DNA from: Bacillota bacterium
Lineage (GTDB): Bacteria; Bacillota; Bacilli; Paenibacillales; NBRC-103111
Length of the DNA stretch: 64,000 bases
Reading direction: 5' to 3'
Assembly (NCBI GenBank): GCA_023388055.1
Contig: JAEWGW010000032.1
Location: 153,680-217,679 of the forward strand
The stretch's first letter is position 1. Each line of letters begins with the position of its first letter. This document shows positions 1-9,216 of this stretch, piece by piece. A program made the position numbers and the translations under genes. The notes beneath the pieces were generated by a model, which was given only the letters and a program-made list of their open reading frames with translations, was not told where the DNA came from and did not search any database.

Positions 1-2129
1 CATGCCTGGTCCATCTTCACTTTGTCGTTAGCTTGCTTCGCTTGATTCCACTGCGTATTGTATATGGAAGCAATGCGTTCATAGAAGCTGAGCTCCCACG
101 GGTACTGCTGCAATGCTTCCTGCAATAATTCAATAGAAGAGGCATAGTCTTGCTTCGTCATATAAAGGGAATATTGCCGTTCTAATAACGCACGGTTGTT
201 GGGCTCCTTATTCCTCGCTTCCGTTAAGGTAGCAGCAGCTTGATCTAGAAACTGTTGCTGCTGTTGATCTTTTGTTTGGGAAGCTACCTGCATGAAGAAG
301 TCAGCCTTTAGCGTGTAAAAGTCAGGTTTGGGATTCGCCTTAATGGCCGAATCTACCTGAGCCATAACTTCATTGAAGGATTTGCCTTGCTGTGCGTATG
401 CAATAGCCTTTTCATATGAGTTATTGGCGTTGATTCTGATAACGGAGAAGATGAAGAATACCAATGCCAGAACACCAACAGCTGCCGGGTAGATGAATCT
501 TTTGGACGAAAGTATGGACAGCTTGCTGATCCATTTGGGCTTCCCGTCCAGGATAGAGGTCATTCCTCCTAAGCTAAGGAAGACCAAGCTTCCCAAAAAC
601 ACGTAACTGAGTTCGAAATCCAAGATGCTATGAACGAGAATAGATATGGATATCATGTAGAAAATAAGTCGCTTTTCCGTATACTCAGCATGCTCTGAAA
701 ATGATTTTCTTATAAATAAGGTATATACGATTATTAATAAGCCCATAAACACTGCAAGTCCGATGATGCCTACTTCGTTCAAATACTGAAGAAAGAAATT
801 ATGTGCTTGGCGGCTTGTATAGGGGTTATTCTGGTATTTCTCATATAAAACAGCCCATCCGCCTCCGCCTGTCCCTAGTATAGGATAATCCTTGAAAAGC
901 TTGATGGAGTCCTTATAGAAGGTTCCCCGTTCCAGAACACTGTGTTGATTGAAGTTAATGTTCTCCAAACGAGTTTCCAGGTTTTCGGGAAGAAGGGATT
1001 TTACAGGAGTTGCAAGCAACAACACAGCTCCTAATGCTCCTACAACTACCAATGCAGCCGGCAGCACCAGTCGGGTTCTTTTACGGGAGGAGAAAACGGA
1101 CAACTTCTTATCCAGGCGAGAGAACACATAGGACTGCAGCAACCATATGATGGCTCCTGAGACGACAGACACTCCAATGACCACAGCCCAGCCGCTTAAG
1201 CTGTCTCCATTAAACCAACTTAAGGTTTCGGCAGATTTCTTGTCGGGTGATACTGTTGTAAGCAATTGGTTTACTATCCGGGTGGACTTGTCCGTTATAT
1301 AACCGGTGATGGGAAAAGATCCTATCACGCCAATCATCATATAAAGAGCGAACATCAATTGTCTGGACATCGTCATAAGCGGGAGAACAGCGAGAAAGAT
1401 AAAGGGCATTACTACAATGCCACCGCGGGATAACGTGAGCCAAAACGACAGAAGAATCGGCACGATCATCATTCCGTTGACAAATATCACATACCACTTT
1501 CTGGAATGAGTGGTATAGTAGAGGCTGCACAGTAAAATGGCCATAAGGAAAGCAGCATAAGCATTGGCATACTGGAATACAGAAGTAAGGCGAAGCCCTT
1601 GGTCGAACATAACGGCGTCTTGAGAGTACATATTTCCGAAGGCACAGGCTAAGCCATATAGGGTTACTGAAGAGCCCACTACGGTAATGGTGGCTTGCAA
1701 AAACTTAGATCCAAATTCGCGGCGGCTTAGAAAAATACCCGTAAGAAATAATGTAATATACATCATATGTATATGGGTCATGCCCTTAGCAAGATCTGGC
1801 GAAGCGGCGTTAAAGGAGGAAATCCAAAAAGTTAATGGGATTAGCCAGACATAAATACTGATTATATCCCGGTTATCCTCCAGCTTCCACTTGATGAAAA
1901 AATAAATAGCCAGCATAATCAAGGTAATGGAAGATAACATACTGGCAGTATTAATAGATTTGTCAAAATTAGTGGAATAGCCGTTGAATAAGGCGGTGTG
2001 AAATACGGCGTAAAACAAAAACATCATAATCATTAGTGCTGTAACCCAAAATAGACCTGACATTTTTTCATTAGTTACTAAAAGACCTTTGATAGCCCGT
2101 GCTTTTGGTTTAGAAATTGCAGATTTCAT
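1..2129 (-). CDS. O-antigen-ligase-family membrane protein with C-terminal TPR region (partial)
   Basis: The reading frame stays open from an ATG at 2129 (AAGGAG six bases upstream) to the left edge, about 709 codons, so the C-terminus is missing. The translation shows roughly a dozen hydrophobic segments over residues 1-570. A large extracytoplasmic loop includes GTGGGGWAVLYEKY and RQAHNFFLQYLNEVG, typical of Wzy_C/O-antigen ligases. The visible C-terminal 120 residues are soluble, helical and TPR-like (NPKPDFYTLKADFFMQ; EPNNRALLERQYSLY). Firmicute homologues of this build (WsfB-like) are thought to transfer finished glycans from a lipid carrier to S-layer protein. It is divergent from the glycan operon beginning at 2253. 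Family is confident; ligase rather than polymerase is inference. Confidence 0.8.
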   Translation of the reverse strand, partial: MKSAISKPKARAIKGLLVTNEKMSGLFWVTALMIMMFLFYAVFHTALFNGYSTNFDKSINTASMLSSITLIMLAIYFFIKWKLEDNRDIISIYVWLIPLTFWISSFNAASPDLAKGMTHIHMMYITLFLTGIFLSRREFGSKFLQATITVVGSSVTLYGLACAFGNMYSQDAVMFDQGLRLTSVFQYANAYAAFLMAILLCSLYYTTHSRKWYVIFVNGMMIVPILLSFWLTLSRGGIVVMPFIFLAVLPLMTMSRQLMFALYMMIGVIGSFPITGYITDKSTRIVNQLLTTVSPDKKSAETLSWFNGDSLSGWAVVIGVSVVSGAIIWLLQSYVFSRLDKKLSVFSSRKRTRLVLPAALVVVGALGAVLLLATPVKSLLPENLETRLENINFNQHSVLERGTFYKDSIKLFKDYPILGTGGGGWAVLYEKYQNNPYTSRQAHNFFLQYLNEVGIIGLAVFMGLLIIVYTLFIRKSFSEHAEYTEKRLIFYMISISILVHSILDFELSYVFLGSLVFLSLGGMTSILDGKPKWISKLSILSSKRFIYPAAVGVLALVFFIFSVIRINANNSYEKAIAYAQQGKSFNEVMAQVDSAIKANPKPDFYTLKADFFMQVASQTKDQQQQQFLDQAAATLTEARNKEPNNRALLERQYSLYMTKQDYASSIELLQEALQQYPWELSFYERIASIYNTQWNQAKQANDKVKMDQA

Positions 2130-2252
2130 TTTTTTCTCCTTAGTGTGAGAATAAAGTCTTGATTTCATATGTCTCTGAAATACTATATAATTAAATTTAG
2201 GTTTATTATATCAAGAAATAGATATAAGTGAAGATTTTGAAGGGGGCGAGTA

Positions 2253-3545
2253 TTGTTGAATGTGAAAACAGTGACAGTAATAGGTGCCAATGGAACAATG
2301 GGATGTAATATTTCTGCAATTTTTGCCTCCTTTGGAAGAGCAAAAGTATATATGGTGTGTAGAGACTTGAAAGCAGCTCGCGAAGCTGTAATGCGTGCCT
2401 CAAAATCAGTTAAGGCTTCTTCTATTATAGATAATTTAATTCCTAAAACCTATAGCGATTTAGAAAATTGCGTTAAAGAATCAGACATTGTGTTCGAGAG
2501 TGTTTCAGAGAATCTAGATATAAAAGCAGATGTACTACAAAAAATATCTCCATATGTAAAAGAAAACTCAGTTATTGCAACCGGGACGTCAGGATTATCA
2601 CTCAATGTGCTAAGCAATTATGTTTCTAACAAGGCTGCTTTTTTGGGACTACATTTTTATAATCCACCTTATAATTTAACGCTTTGTGAGGTAATACCTT
2701 CTGACGTAACGGATCCGTATTTATTGAAGGAAATTAAGGAATACCTTAAAAATATCCTGCTAAGGAAAGTCGTGGAGGTTAAAGATACACCTGCATTCCT
2801 CGGAAACAGAATTGGATTTTATTTTATAAATGAAGCTATGAGGTATGCCGAGGTATATCAGAATAGAGGTGGAATAGATTACATTGATAAAATTTTAGGT
2901 CCGTTTTCTGGGAGGAGCATGCCTCCACTCGTTACTTCCGATTTTGTTGGGTTAGATGTACACAAAGCTATAGTCGACAATGTTTACTTGAATGCCACTA
3001 ATGATAAGTTTATAGAATCTTTTAAATTCCCTGCTTTCGCGGAAAGAATGGTCATTGATGGTCATCTAGGCAGAAAGTCACACGGGGGTTTATATAAAAG
3101 TGTAATGGATAATAATAAAAAGACTCTTCAAGTTTTTGATATTAAAAGTTCAATGTATCGACCTGTTGAAAAATATGAATTTCCCTTTTCTGTAAAGATG
3201 ATTAACTTTTTAAAGCATGGCAAATATCAAGAGGCTTTTAAAATACTTGTGGAAAGCGATTCTATAGAGTCTCTTATTTGTTTGGAGTTTATTCAAAAAT
3301 ATGTTATTTATGCTTTAAATGCCGCAAAACAATATGGTGAAAATATGCATGCTGCTGATGATATAATGTCTACAGGGTTTAATTGGATTCCACCTCTGGC
3401 TCTGATAGATGTATTTGGTGGAATTGCTTCTTTTAAACAGCATTTGCGGAAAAATGATATATACGAAAAGATAGATTTAGATAGAGTGTTGTACAATTTA
3501 CCCAAATCCCATTATGATTACCGACCCTTTTTAAGAGCACGTTAG
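2253..3545 (+). CDS. 3-hydroxyacyl-CoA dehydrogenase family protein, no crotonase domain
   Basis: NAD-dependent 3-hydroxyacyl-CoA dehydrogenase related to the N-terminal half of FadN/FadB. The Rossmann glycine motif GANGTMG lies at residues 11-17. The family signature GLHFYNPPYNL follows near residue 135, and AFLGNRIGFYFINEA marks the start of the C-terminal substrate domain. At 430 residues it lacks the enoyl-CoA hydratase domain of full-length FadN. The start is TTG at 2253 or 2256, behind a G-rich Shine-Dalgarno site. It is the first gene of the AT-rich glycan operon, with the thiolase only 9 bp downstream. In this context it may set the stereochemistry or redox state of a 3-hydroxyacyl group used on a sugar rather than act in beta-oxidation (inference). 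Confidence 0.82.
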   Translation: MLNVKTVTVIGANGTMGCNISAIFASFGRAKVYMVCRDLKAAREAVMRASKSVKASSIIDNLIPKTYSDLENCVKESDIVFESVSENLDIKADVLQKISPYVKENSVIATGTSGLSLNVLSNYVSNKAAFLGLHFYNPPYNLTLCEVIPSDVTDPYLLKEIKEYLKNILLRKVVEVKDTPAFLGNRIGFYFINEAMRYAEVYQNRGGIDYIDKILGPFSGRSMPPLVTSDFVGLDVHKAIVDNVYLNATNDKFIESFKFPAFAERMVIDGHLGRKSHGGLYKSVMDNNKKTLQVFDIKSSMYRPVEKYEFPFSVKMINFLKHGKYQEAFKILVESDSIESLICLEFIQKYVIYALNAAKQYGENMHAADDIMSTGFNWIPPLALIDVFGGIASFKQHLRKNDIYEKIDLDRVLYNLPKSHYDYRPFLRAR

Positions 3546-3554
3546 GAGGATTCT

Positions 3555-4802
3555 ATGAATAATGTTTATATTTTAGGTGGAGCTCAGACGGATTTTGAAC
3601 GTAATTGGACAAAAGAAGGTAAAACAGTTATAGCACTTTTAAGAGAAGTTATCGAAGATTGCTTGGAATCAACAGGGCTGACTTATGACAAAATCATTGA
3701 ATTGAACCAAGAAGGTAAGATATCCTGTTTTATGGGCAACTTTCTTGCGGAATATTATATTAATCAAGGACATACTGGGGCCCTGTTAACCGAAATTGAC
3801 AAAGCATTTTTTGGTGTGCCCTCAGCTCGATACGAAGCAGCTTGTGCCTCGGGATCTGTTGCGTTGGATGCAGCAATTTCAAAAATTAAATCAGGTGATT
3901 GTGAAGTCGCTTTAGTAATTGGTTGGGAGTTGATGAAAACTGTAGATTCTAAAGTGGGAAGTGATTACTTAGGAAGAGCAGCTTTTTATGAAACAGAAGC
4001 AGCAGGAATCGAATATCCTTTTCCTAAATTATTCGGGAAACTCTCTGAAGAAATACTATTTAAATATCAACTTGACGAAAAACTGTTTTTAGAATCCTTA
4101 GCGCATATCTCGAACAAAAATTATTCAAATGCGAAGCGAAATAAGAAAGCTCAAACTCGTAAATGGTTTATGAACAAACAACAAGCAAATTGCCGTAATG
4201 TTGAAACAAATCCTATTGTGGGCGGAAAATTGGCAGTATCAGACTGCTCTCAAGTTACAGATGGAGCCGCGGCAGTCATACTGGTTTCTGGGAAATATAT
4301 GAGCGAAAATAAGCTGGGTAAACTTCCATTAATAAAAGGTTATGGTCATAGAGTTGCTCCTATGATTTTTGATAAAAAAATCGAAGAAAGTAAAAACGAT
4401 AAGTTTATACTTCCGTGGACAAAGCAAGCCGTTAATGATGCTTTAAGACGAGCATCTTTACATCATGAAGATATAGATTTTTTTGAAACCCATGATTGCT
4501 TTACTTCTAGCGAATATGCGGCAGTGTCTGCATTTGGCTTGTCTGATCCGGGAAAGGAATATGAGGTTATATTGGATGGCTTAACTGATTTTAATGGAAA
4601 GTCTCCAATAAATCCAAGTGGAGGTTTAATTGGCTGTGGACATCCGGTGGGAGCAAGTGGTGTCCGGATGATATTAGATCTGTATAAGCAAGTTTCGGGA
4701 AAAGCAGAAGAGTATCAACTAGTTAAAGCTAAGAATGGACTCATGTTAAATATAGGTGGGTCAGCTACTACAAATTATGTGTTTATAGTAGGAGAGGGGT
4801 AA
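3555..4802 (+). CDS. Thiolase-family protein (acetyl-CoA acetyltransferase/SCP-x type)
   Basis: A 415-residue thiolase fold. The nucleophilic cysteine is Cys97 in AACASG. The C-terminal half contains THDCFTSSE and the conserved GGLIGCGHPVGASG loop carrying the second Cys/His pair. Sequence style is closest to the SCP-x/acetyl-CoA acetyltransferase group rather than FadA (family recollection). An ATG at 3555 follows AGGAGG with good spacing. It sits between the hydroxyacyl-CoA dehydrogenase and a NeuD-type acyltransferase, which start or end within 9 bp of it. This suggests the three genes make and transfer an acyl group such as 3-hydroxybutyryl (inference). Catalytic residues look intact. Confidence 0.85.
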   Translation: MNNVYILGGAQTDFERNWTKEGKTVIALLREVIEDCLESTGLTYDKIIELNQEGKISCFMGNFLAEYYINQGHTGALLTEIDKAFFGVPSARYEAACASGSVALDAAISKIKSGDCEVALVIGWELMKTVDSKVGSDYLGRAAFYETEAAGIEYPFPKLFGKLSEEILFKYQLDEKLFLESLAHISNKNYSNAKRNKKAQTRKWFMNKQQANCRNVETNPIVGGKLAVSDCSQVTDGAAAVILVSGKYMSENKLGKLPLIKGYGHRVAPMIFDKKIEESKNDKFILPWTKQAVNDALRRASLHHEDIDFFETHDCFTSSEYAAVSAFGLSDPGKEYEVILDGLTDFNGKSPINPSGGLIGCGHPVGASGVRMILDLYKQVSGKAEEYQLVKAKNGLMLNIGGSATTNYVFIVGEG

Positions 4803-4803
4803 A

Positions 4804-5445
4804 ATGAAAACAACCGATTTGGTAATATTGGGAGCAGGTGGTTTTGGTAGAGAGGTATTATCACAATTAAAAGATACTTGTCACTCATATAACATTTTGG
4901 GTTTTATAGATGATACTCCGGAGCTAAAAGGAGCCACTGTCAGTGGTATTCCAGTTCTTGGCGGTATAGACAAGTTGAAATATTCAAGTCAACCATTTAA
5001 TGTTGTGATTGCGATTGGAAACTCAAACGCTCGAAAAAAAATATACGAAGATATTAGAATGAATTCTAATTTGATATTTCCTAATATTATAATGGATGGC
5101 GTCAAAATATCAGATTCGGTTAGAATGGGTCAGGGATGCATTATTTGTTATTCTAATATTTTAACCGTAGATATAGAAATTGGAGATTTCGTTGTAATTA
5201 ATCTGGATTGTACAGTAGGACATGATGCAAAGTTGCTTGATTATGTTACATTATATCCTAGTGTAAATGTTTCCGGGAATGTCACAATTGGACAGCTTAC
5301 TGAAGTGGGAACAGGGGTTAATATAATTCAAGGGAAGATGATTGGAGAAAAAACGATTATAGGCGCCGGGTCTGTCGTCGTTCAAAGCTTACCAGACAAT
5401 TGTACTGCAGTTGGGGCGCCGGCTAAACCTATAAAATATCATTAA
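4804..5445 (+). CDS. NeuD-family sugar O/N-acyltransferase (left-handed beta-helix)
   Basis: A 213-residue two-domain protein. The N-terminal nucleotide-binding-like domain starts LVILGAGGFGREVL and includes GFIDD. The C-terminal half shows hexapeptide repeats (isoleucine/valine at every sixth position) ending in GAGSVVVQSLPDN and VGAPAKPI, typical of NeuD/PglD/WeeI acetyltransferases. These transfer acyl groups from acyl-CoA to a hydroxyl or amino group of a nucleotide sugar in the cytoplasm. Its ATG comes one base after the thiolase stop, so translational coupling is likely. With the DegT aminotransferase at 11352 it is a candidate N-acylating enzyme for a 4-amino-4,6-dideoxy sugar. The acyl donor is not determinable from sequence. 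Confidence 0.85.
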   Translation: MKTTDLVILGAGGFGREVLSQLKDTCHSYNILGFIDDTPELKGATVSGIPVLGGIDKLKYSSQPFNVVIAIGNSNARKKIYEDIRMNSNLIFPNIIMDGVKISDSVRMGQGCIICYSNILTVDIEIGDFVVINLDCTVGHDAKLLDYVTLYPSVNVSGNVTIGQLTEVGTGVNIIQGKMIGEKTIIGAGSVVVQSLPDNCTAVGAPAKPIKYH

Positions 5446-5487
5446 ATTGTTAAAATGTACAAAATAATATTAATAGGTGGTTTAAAT

Positions 5488-6291
5488 TTGGTGGCAGCAT
5501 ATAGGAACGTTTTAGACTATTTTAAATCCATAAAATTAATCATGGGATTAGCCAAAAGAGATTTTATGACCAGATATATTGGTTCTTACTTTGGGGTATT
5601 GTGGTCAATTGTTAGTCCAATTATCACTATTTTGGTATATTGGTTTGTATTCGAGAAGGGGCTAAGAGCCTCCGCACCAACTGAAAATACACCATTTATT
5701 TTGTGGTTTATTTCGGGCATCATTCCTTGGTTTTTCTTTTCCGATTCTTTAAATGGGGCGACAAATAGTTTTTTTGAATACAGTTACTTAGTTAAAAAAG
5801 TTCTATTTCGTATTAGTATCTTACCTATTGTGAAGATAGTTTCTAATTTTTTTATACACTTTCTTTTTTTGGTTATTTTAGTGTGCCTTTTTATTGCATA
5901 CGGAAGACCTTTTAGTATTTATTATTTACAGGTTTTATATTACAGTTTTTCTATGTTCATTTTATTGATAGCTATTTCCTGGATTACTGCATCAATTATC
6001 TTGTTTTTTAGAGATATGGGGCAGATAATTTCTATATTACTTCAATTTGGTATGTGGTTAACGCCAATTGCTTGGCCCTCTACTATTTTACCAGATAATC
6101 TTGAACCTTTTTTTAAGTTAAATCCAGTGTATTATATTGTTGAGGGTTATCGAGATTCTATGATTAATCATATTTGGTTTTTTCATCGATACAATCAAAC
6201 AATGTATTTTTGGATATTAACCATTTGTTTATTGTTCCTAGGTTTCTTTATCTTTAAAAAATTAAAACCCCATTTTTCAGATGTTCTTTAA
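5488..6291 (+). CDS. ABC-2 type polysaccharide exporter permease (Wzm/TagG-like)
   Basis: Integral membrane permease of about 268 residues with six predicted membrane segments. It has the family hallmarks AKRDFMTRYIGSYFGVLWSIVSP near the N-terminus and TPIAWP followed by LNPVYYIVEGYRDS near the C-terminus. It exports lipid-linked glycan with the ATPase encoded next (6324). An upstream ATG at 5455 has no ribosome site, whereas AGGTGG at 5474-5479 is correctly placed for TTG 5488 or GTG 5491, so the shorter start is preferred. An ABC exporter, together with the Wzt C-terminal domain next door, indicates cytoplasmic completion of the glycan before export, as in S-layer glycan loci. Confidence 0.85.
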   Translation: MVAAYRNVLDYFKSIKLIMGLAKRDFMTRYIGSYFGVLWSIVSPIITILVYWFVFEKGLRASAPTENTPFILWFISGIIPWFFFSDSLNGATNSFFEYSYLVKKVLFRISILPIVKIVSNFFIHFLFLVILVCLFIAYGRPFSIYYLQVLYYSFSMFILLIAISWITASIILFFRDMGQIISILLQFGMWLTPIAWPSTILPDNLEPFFKLNPVYYIVEGYRDSMINHIWFFHRYNQTMYFWILTICLLFLGFFIFKKLKPHFSDVL

Positions 6292-6323
6292 TAAAGTAAA
6301 AGTAAATGAGGTTATAGAGAGTC

Positions 6324-7637
6324 ATGGATGATATTATCATAAAAGTGGATTCATTAACTAAAATATACAAAATTTACGATAAGCAAATAGATAGACTAAA
6401 AGAAGCTTTAAACCCTTTTAAAAAAAAATATCATAAAGAGCATTATGCATTAAATAATATCACCTTCGAAATAAAAAAAGGTGAAATCATTGGAATTGTC
6501 GGAACTAACGGATCTGGAAAATCCACTCTACTGAAAATAATCACAGGAGTGTTAAATGCTACGGAGGGAACTGTTGAAGTCAATGGCAAGGTTTCGGCCT
6601 TACTTGAATTAGGAGCCGGCTTCAATCTGGAATATACAGGAATAGAGAATATTTTCTTCAATGGAATGTTAATGGGTTTTACTAAAGAAGAAATGCAAAG
6701 GAAATTAGATTCTATTATTGAATTTGCTGATATTGGTGACTTTATTTATCAACCTGTAAAATTATACAGCAGCGGGATGTTTGCGAGATTAGCATTTGCA
6801 GTTTCCATTAATGTGGATCCAGATATTTTAATTATTGATGAAACATTAAGTGTCGGAGATATGTATTTTCAAGCAAAGTGCATGACAAAGATGAAAGAGA
6901 TGTTTGATAATGGGGTAACAGTTATTTTTGTTACCCACGACACAAATGCAGTTAAGTCTTTGTGTCACAAAACCCTTTATATAGATAAAGGAAATTTTAT
7001 TAGCTTTGGATTATCTGAAGAAGTTGTGGATTTATATGCGAAAAAGTCCAGAGAGGAAATGAATAAAGAAAACAAAAATATCAAAGTAACTGACAGCACT
7101 AAAGCATTAAGCATTTCTAACTTAGACTCTGTAGCATTAGATTTTATTGAAAGTAATGAACTTGCTGAAAGAGTAAAACCGTTTCGTCAAGGTACAGGTG
7201 AAGCTATATTAACACATATAGAGGTTTTAGATTCTTTGAATAAACCGCTAGAAAATGGAAATTTTAATGAAGAAGTTAAAGTGCGTTTATATATAAAATA
7301 TTTAAAACCATGTAAGATATGTGTTGGATATCATATTAGAGACTCTAAAAATATTGAAATCATAGGAAGCAATACTGTGTTTGAAAATGTAGGAGAGCTA
7401 ATAGGGGATGCTGGAGATAAGATAATTGTTGAGTTTATTACAAAGATTCCTTTAGCCGAAGGGATTTATAATATTTCTACGGTACTGTCCATTCCTACTA
7501 TTCATAATCGTGCCGCGGTATTTGTTGATTATACTGAGAATGCTTTTATTTTTCATGTGGCTGAGAATTTTAACAATAAGGTTTGGAACAAAGTATACGT
7601 TCCTAATAGGACAAATATATTAAAGATAGAGGGATAA
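6324..7637 (+). CDS. ABC transporter ATPase with C-terminal Wzt carbohydrate-binding domain
   Basis: A 437-residue ATPase partner of the upstream permease. The Walker A motif GTNGSGKST is at residues 60-68. The ABC signature YSSGMFARLAF, Walker B ILIIDETLSVGD and the H-loop THD follow. Residues from about 285 onward form a separate beta-rich domain like Wzt_C, which in O9a-type systems recognises the capped non-reducing end of the polymer before export. Presence of Wzt_C implies a terminal modification on the glycan; the methyltransferase at 7639 is the obvious candidate to supply it (inference). The downstream gene starts one base after the stop. Confidence 0.88.
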   Translation: MDDIIIKVDSLTKIYKIYDKQIDRLKEALNPFKKKYHKEHYALNNITFEIKKGEIIGIVGTNGSGKSTLLKIITGVLNATEGTVEVNGKVSALLELGAGFNLEYTGIENIFFNGMLMGFTKEEMQRKLDSIIEFADIGDFIYQPVKLYSSGMFARLAFAVSINVDPDILIIDETLSVGDMYFQAKCMTKMKEMFDNGVTVIFVTHDTNAVKSLCHKTLYIDKGNFISFGLSEEVVDLYAKKSREEMNKENKNIKVTDSTKALSISNLDSVALDFIESNELAERVKPFRQGTGEAILTHIEVLDSLNKPLENGNFNEEVKVRLYIKYLKPCKICVGYHIRDSKNIEIIGSNTVFENVGELIGDAGDKIIVEFITKIPLAEGIYNISTVLSIPTIHNRAAVFVDYTENAFIFHVAENFNNKVWNKVYVPNRTNILKIEG

Positions 7638-7638
7638 A

Positions 7639-9216
7639 ATGATACCCTTTCATCAATATCAAAGATACAAAGTAACGGAAATTTTATTAACAATTTTCCG
7701 GAAAAACCAAGAGTCATTTAAAATTTTGGAAGTAGGGGCAAATCAACACAAAAATCTATTGAAGTTCCTTCCTACTGATCACATAACTTTTCTAGACATA
7801 GATTTACCTAGCCATTTGAGGAAAGATCCAGATTTTGTTGAAGGAGATGCAACTGATCTAAAGTTTAAAGAAAATTCTTTTGATTTTGTAATTGCTCTTG
7901 ACGTTTTTGAACATATACCCTTCGAAAGGCGAAGCTTTTTTATTTCAGAAACTTATAGAGTCAGCAAATATGGCGTTCTTTTTTCTGCACCCTTTAATAA
8001 TGGTTTTAATCAGCCCTCAGAGAAAAGAATATCCACTTATTTCTCAGCTTTATATAAAGAAGAAACTATATGGCAGAAGGAACACGATCAGTATGGTTTG
8101 CCTTTGTTAAATGATACTATCAATAAAATTATGAGTTTAAATATCCATCCCTATATTTTCTCTCATGGGTCTACTCTCCTGTGGGAAAAATTTATAAGAA
8201 TGGAAATATTGACAGGGAAAAATATTGATCTTCTTCCTTATTGGGAACTAATAAACAAATTTTACATTGATGAAGTTTTTTCTTTTGATTTTGATGAAAA
8301 AGAACCTGTTAGGTCATTCATTATTATGCCAAAAAATAATATTACTTTAAGTGATTTAAATAAATTTGAAAGTATAAAAAAGAGTGAATTGCATGAGAAC
8401 ACCTGGAATAGAATTCTTGATTTAGAACAAAGTTTTTATAATCTGCTAAATTTATTGGAGAAACCGTCTTCAATAAAGGATACTTGTCAGTTGTTTATTG
8501 ATCTAGGAAACGGATTTAATGAGCATGATAGTATAATAAAGAAATATATTGTTTCTGAAGTCATTGAGGTAAGTTTTGATTTTGATTTTACAAATATTGT
8601 TCAATTGAGATTTGATCCAACTGATACTAGTTGTTTATTTAAACTTTTTGAAATCACAGGTAAAAAAAATGATGGAACTATAATTCCTTTAAATATTATC
8701 GCAACAAATTCAATTTTTTCATTTGATAATGTTTATGTTTTTAGTAAGAAAGATCCTAATCTATTCTTGGAAAAACAAAGTGATTTAGTGCAAGTAAATA
8801 TTAAATTCTGGATTGATAAGAATAGCATGTTATTTGAAATGATAAATAAACATTTAGATTTACTAAATGCAAGTATTATGAATCTAGCAAAAGTTATTGA
8901 GGAGACAGAGAAAAAAGAGATAAAATTACTAGAAGAAAAAAGTAAATTAACAGAATTAATTACTAATTTAACATGTGAATATAAGAATACATTATTAGAA
9001 AAACAAAAAAATGAGGAAATAATAGATATACTAAAAGAACAGTTAAATATCGAAAGAAAATTGTGTAAGAACCAAGAAATATCCAATGATAAGTTAAAGT
9101 TAGAAATAGAAGCTGAAAAGTTAATGCATAATGAGACATTAATGAAAATAGAAGATATAAAAAGTACTAAATGGTGGAGATTAATTCAATTATTGATAGG
9201 ACGTGATAAGCTTTGA
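7639..9216 (+). CDS. SAM-dependent methyltransferase with long C-terminal coiled coil
   Basis: Residues 1-160 form a class I methyltransferase. Motif I is ILEVGANQHKNLL, the acidic end of strand 2 is FLDID, and DFVIALDVFEHIP is the motif IV/post-motif region. Residues about 240-400 are a region I do not recognise, and about 405-510 are a Lys/Glu-rich heptad coiled coil ending in KSTKWWRLIQLL. The layout (methyltransferase plus coiled coil next to a Wzt_C exporter) resembles chain-terminating enzymes such as WbdD or WsaE-like proteins, in which a coiled coil acts as a length ruler. That role is inference. The last four bases overlap the next gene. AT-rich like its neighbours. Confidence 0.72.
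   Translation: MIPFHQYQRYKVTEILLTIFRKNQESFKILEVGANQHKNLLKFLPTDHITFLDIDLPSHLRKDPDFVEGDATDLKFKENSFDFVIALDVFEHIPFERRSFFISETYRVSKYGVLFSAPFNNGFNQPSEKRISTYFSALYKEETIWQKEHDQYGLPLLNDTINKIMSLNIHPYIFSHGSTLLWEKFIRMEILTGKNIDLLPYWELINKFYIDEVFSFDFDEKEPVRSFIIMPKNNITLSDLNKFESIKKSELHENTWNRILDLEQSFYNLLNLLEKPSSIKDTCQLFIDLGNGFNEHDSIIKKYIVSEVIEVSFDFDFTNIVQLRFDPTDTSCLFKLFEITGKKNDGTIIPLNIIATNSIFSFDNVYVFSKKDPNLFLEKQSDLVQVNIKFWIDKNSMLFEMINKHLDLLNASIMNLAKVIEETEKKEIKLLEEKSKLTELITNLTCEYKNTLLEKQKNEEIIDILKEQLNIERKLCKNQEISNDKLKLEIEAEKLMHNETLMKIEDIKSTKWWRLIQLLIGRDKL

Noticed and set aside
949..1131. 60-codon plus-strand frame at the left end
   Set aside because: Lies antisense inside the open O-antigen-ligase-like gene.
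5455..5487. Upstream ATG start for the ABC permease
   Set aside because: No Shine-Dalgarno sequence; AGGTGG is positioned for the later TTG/GTG start.
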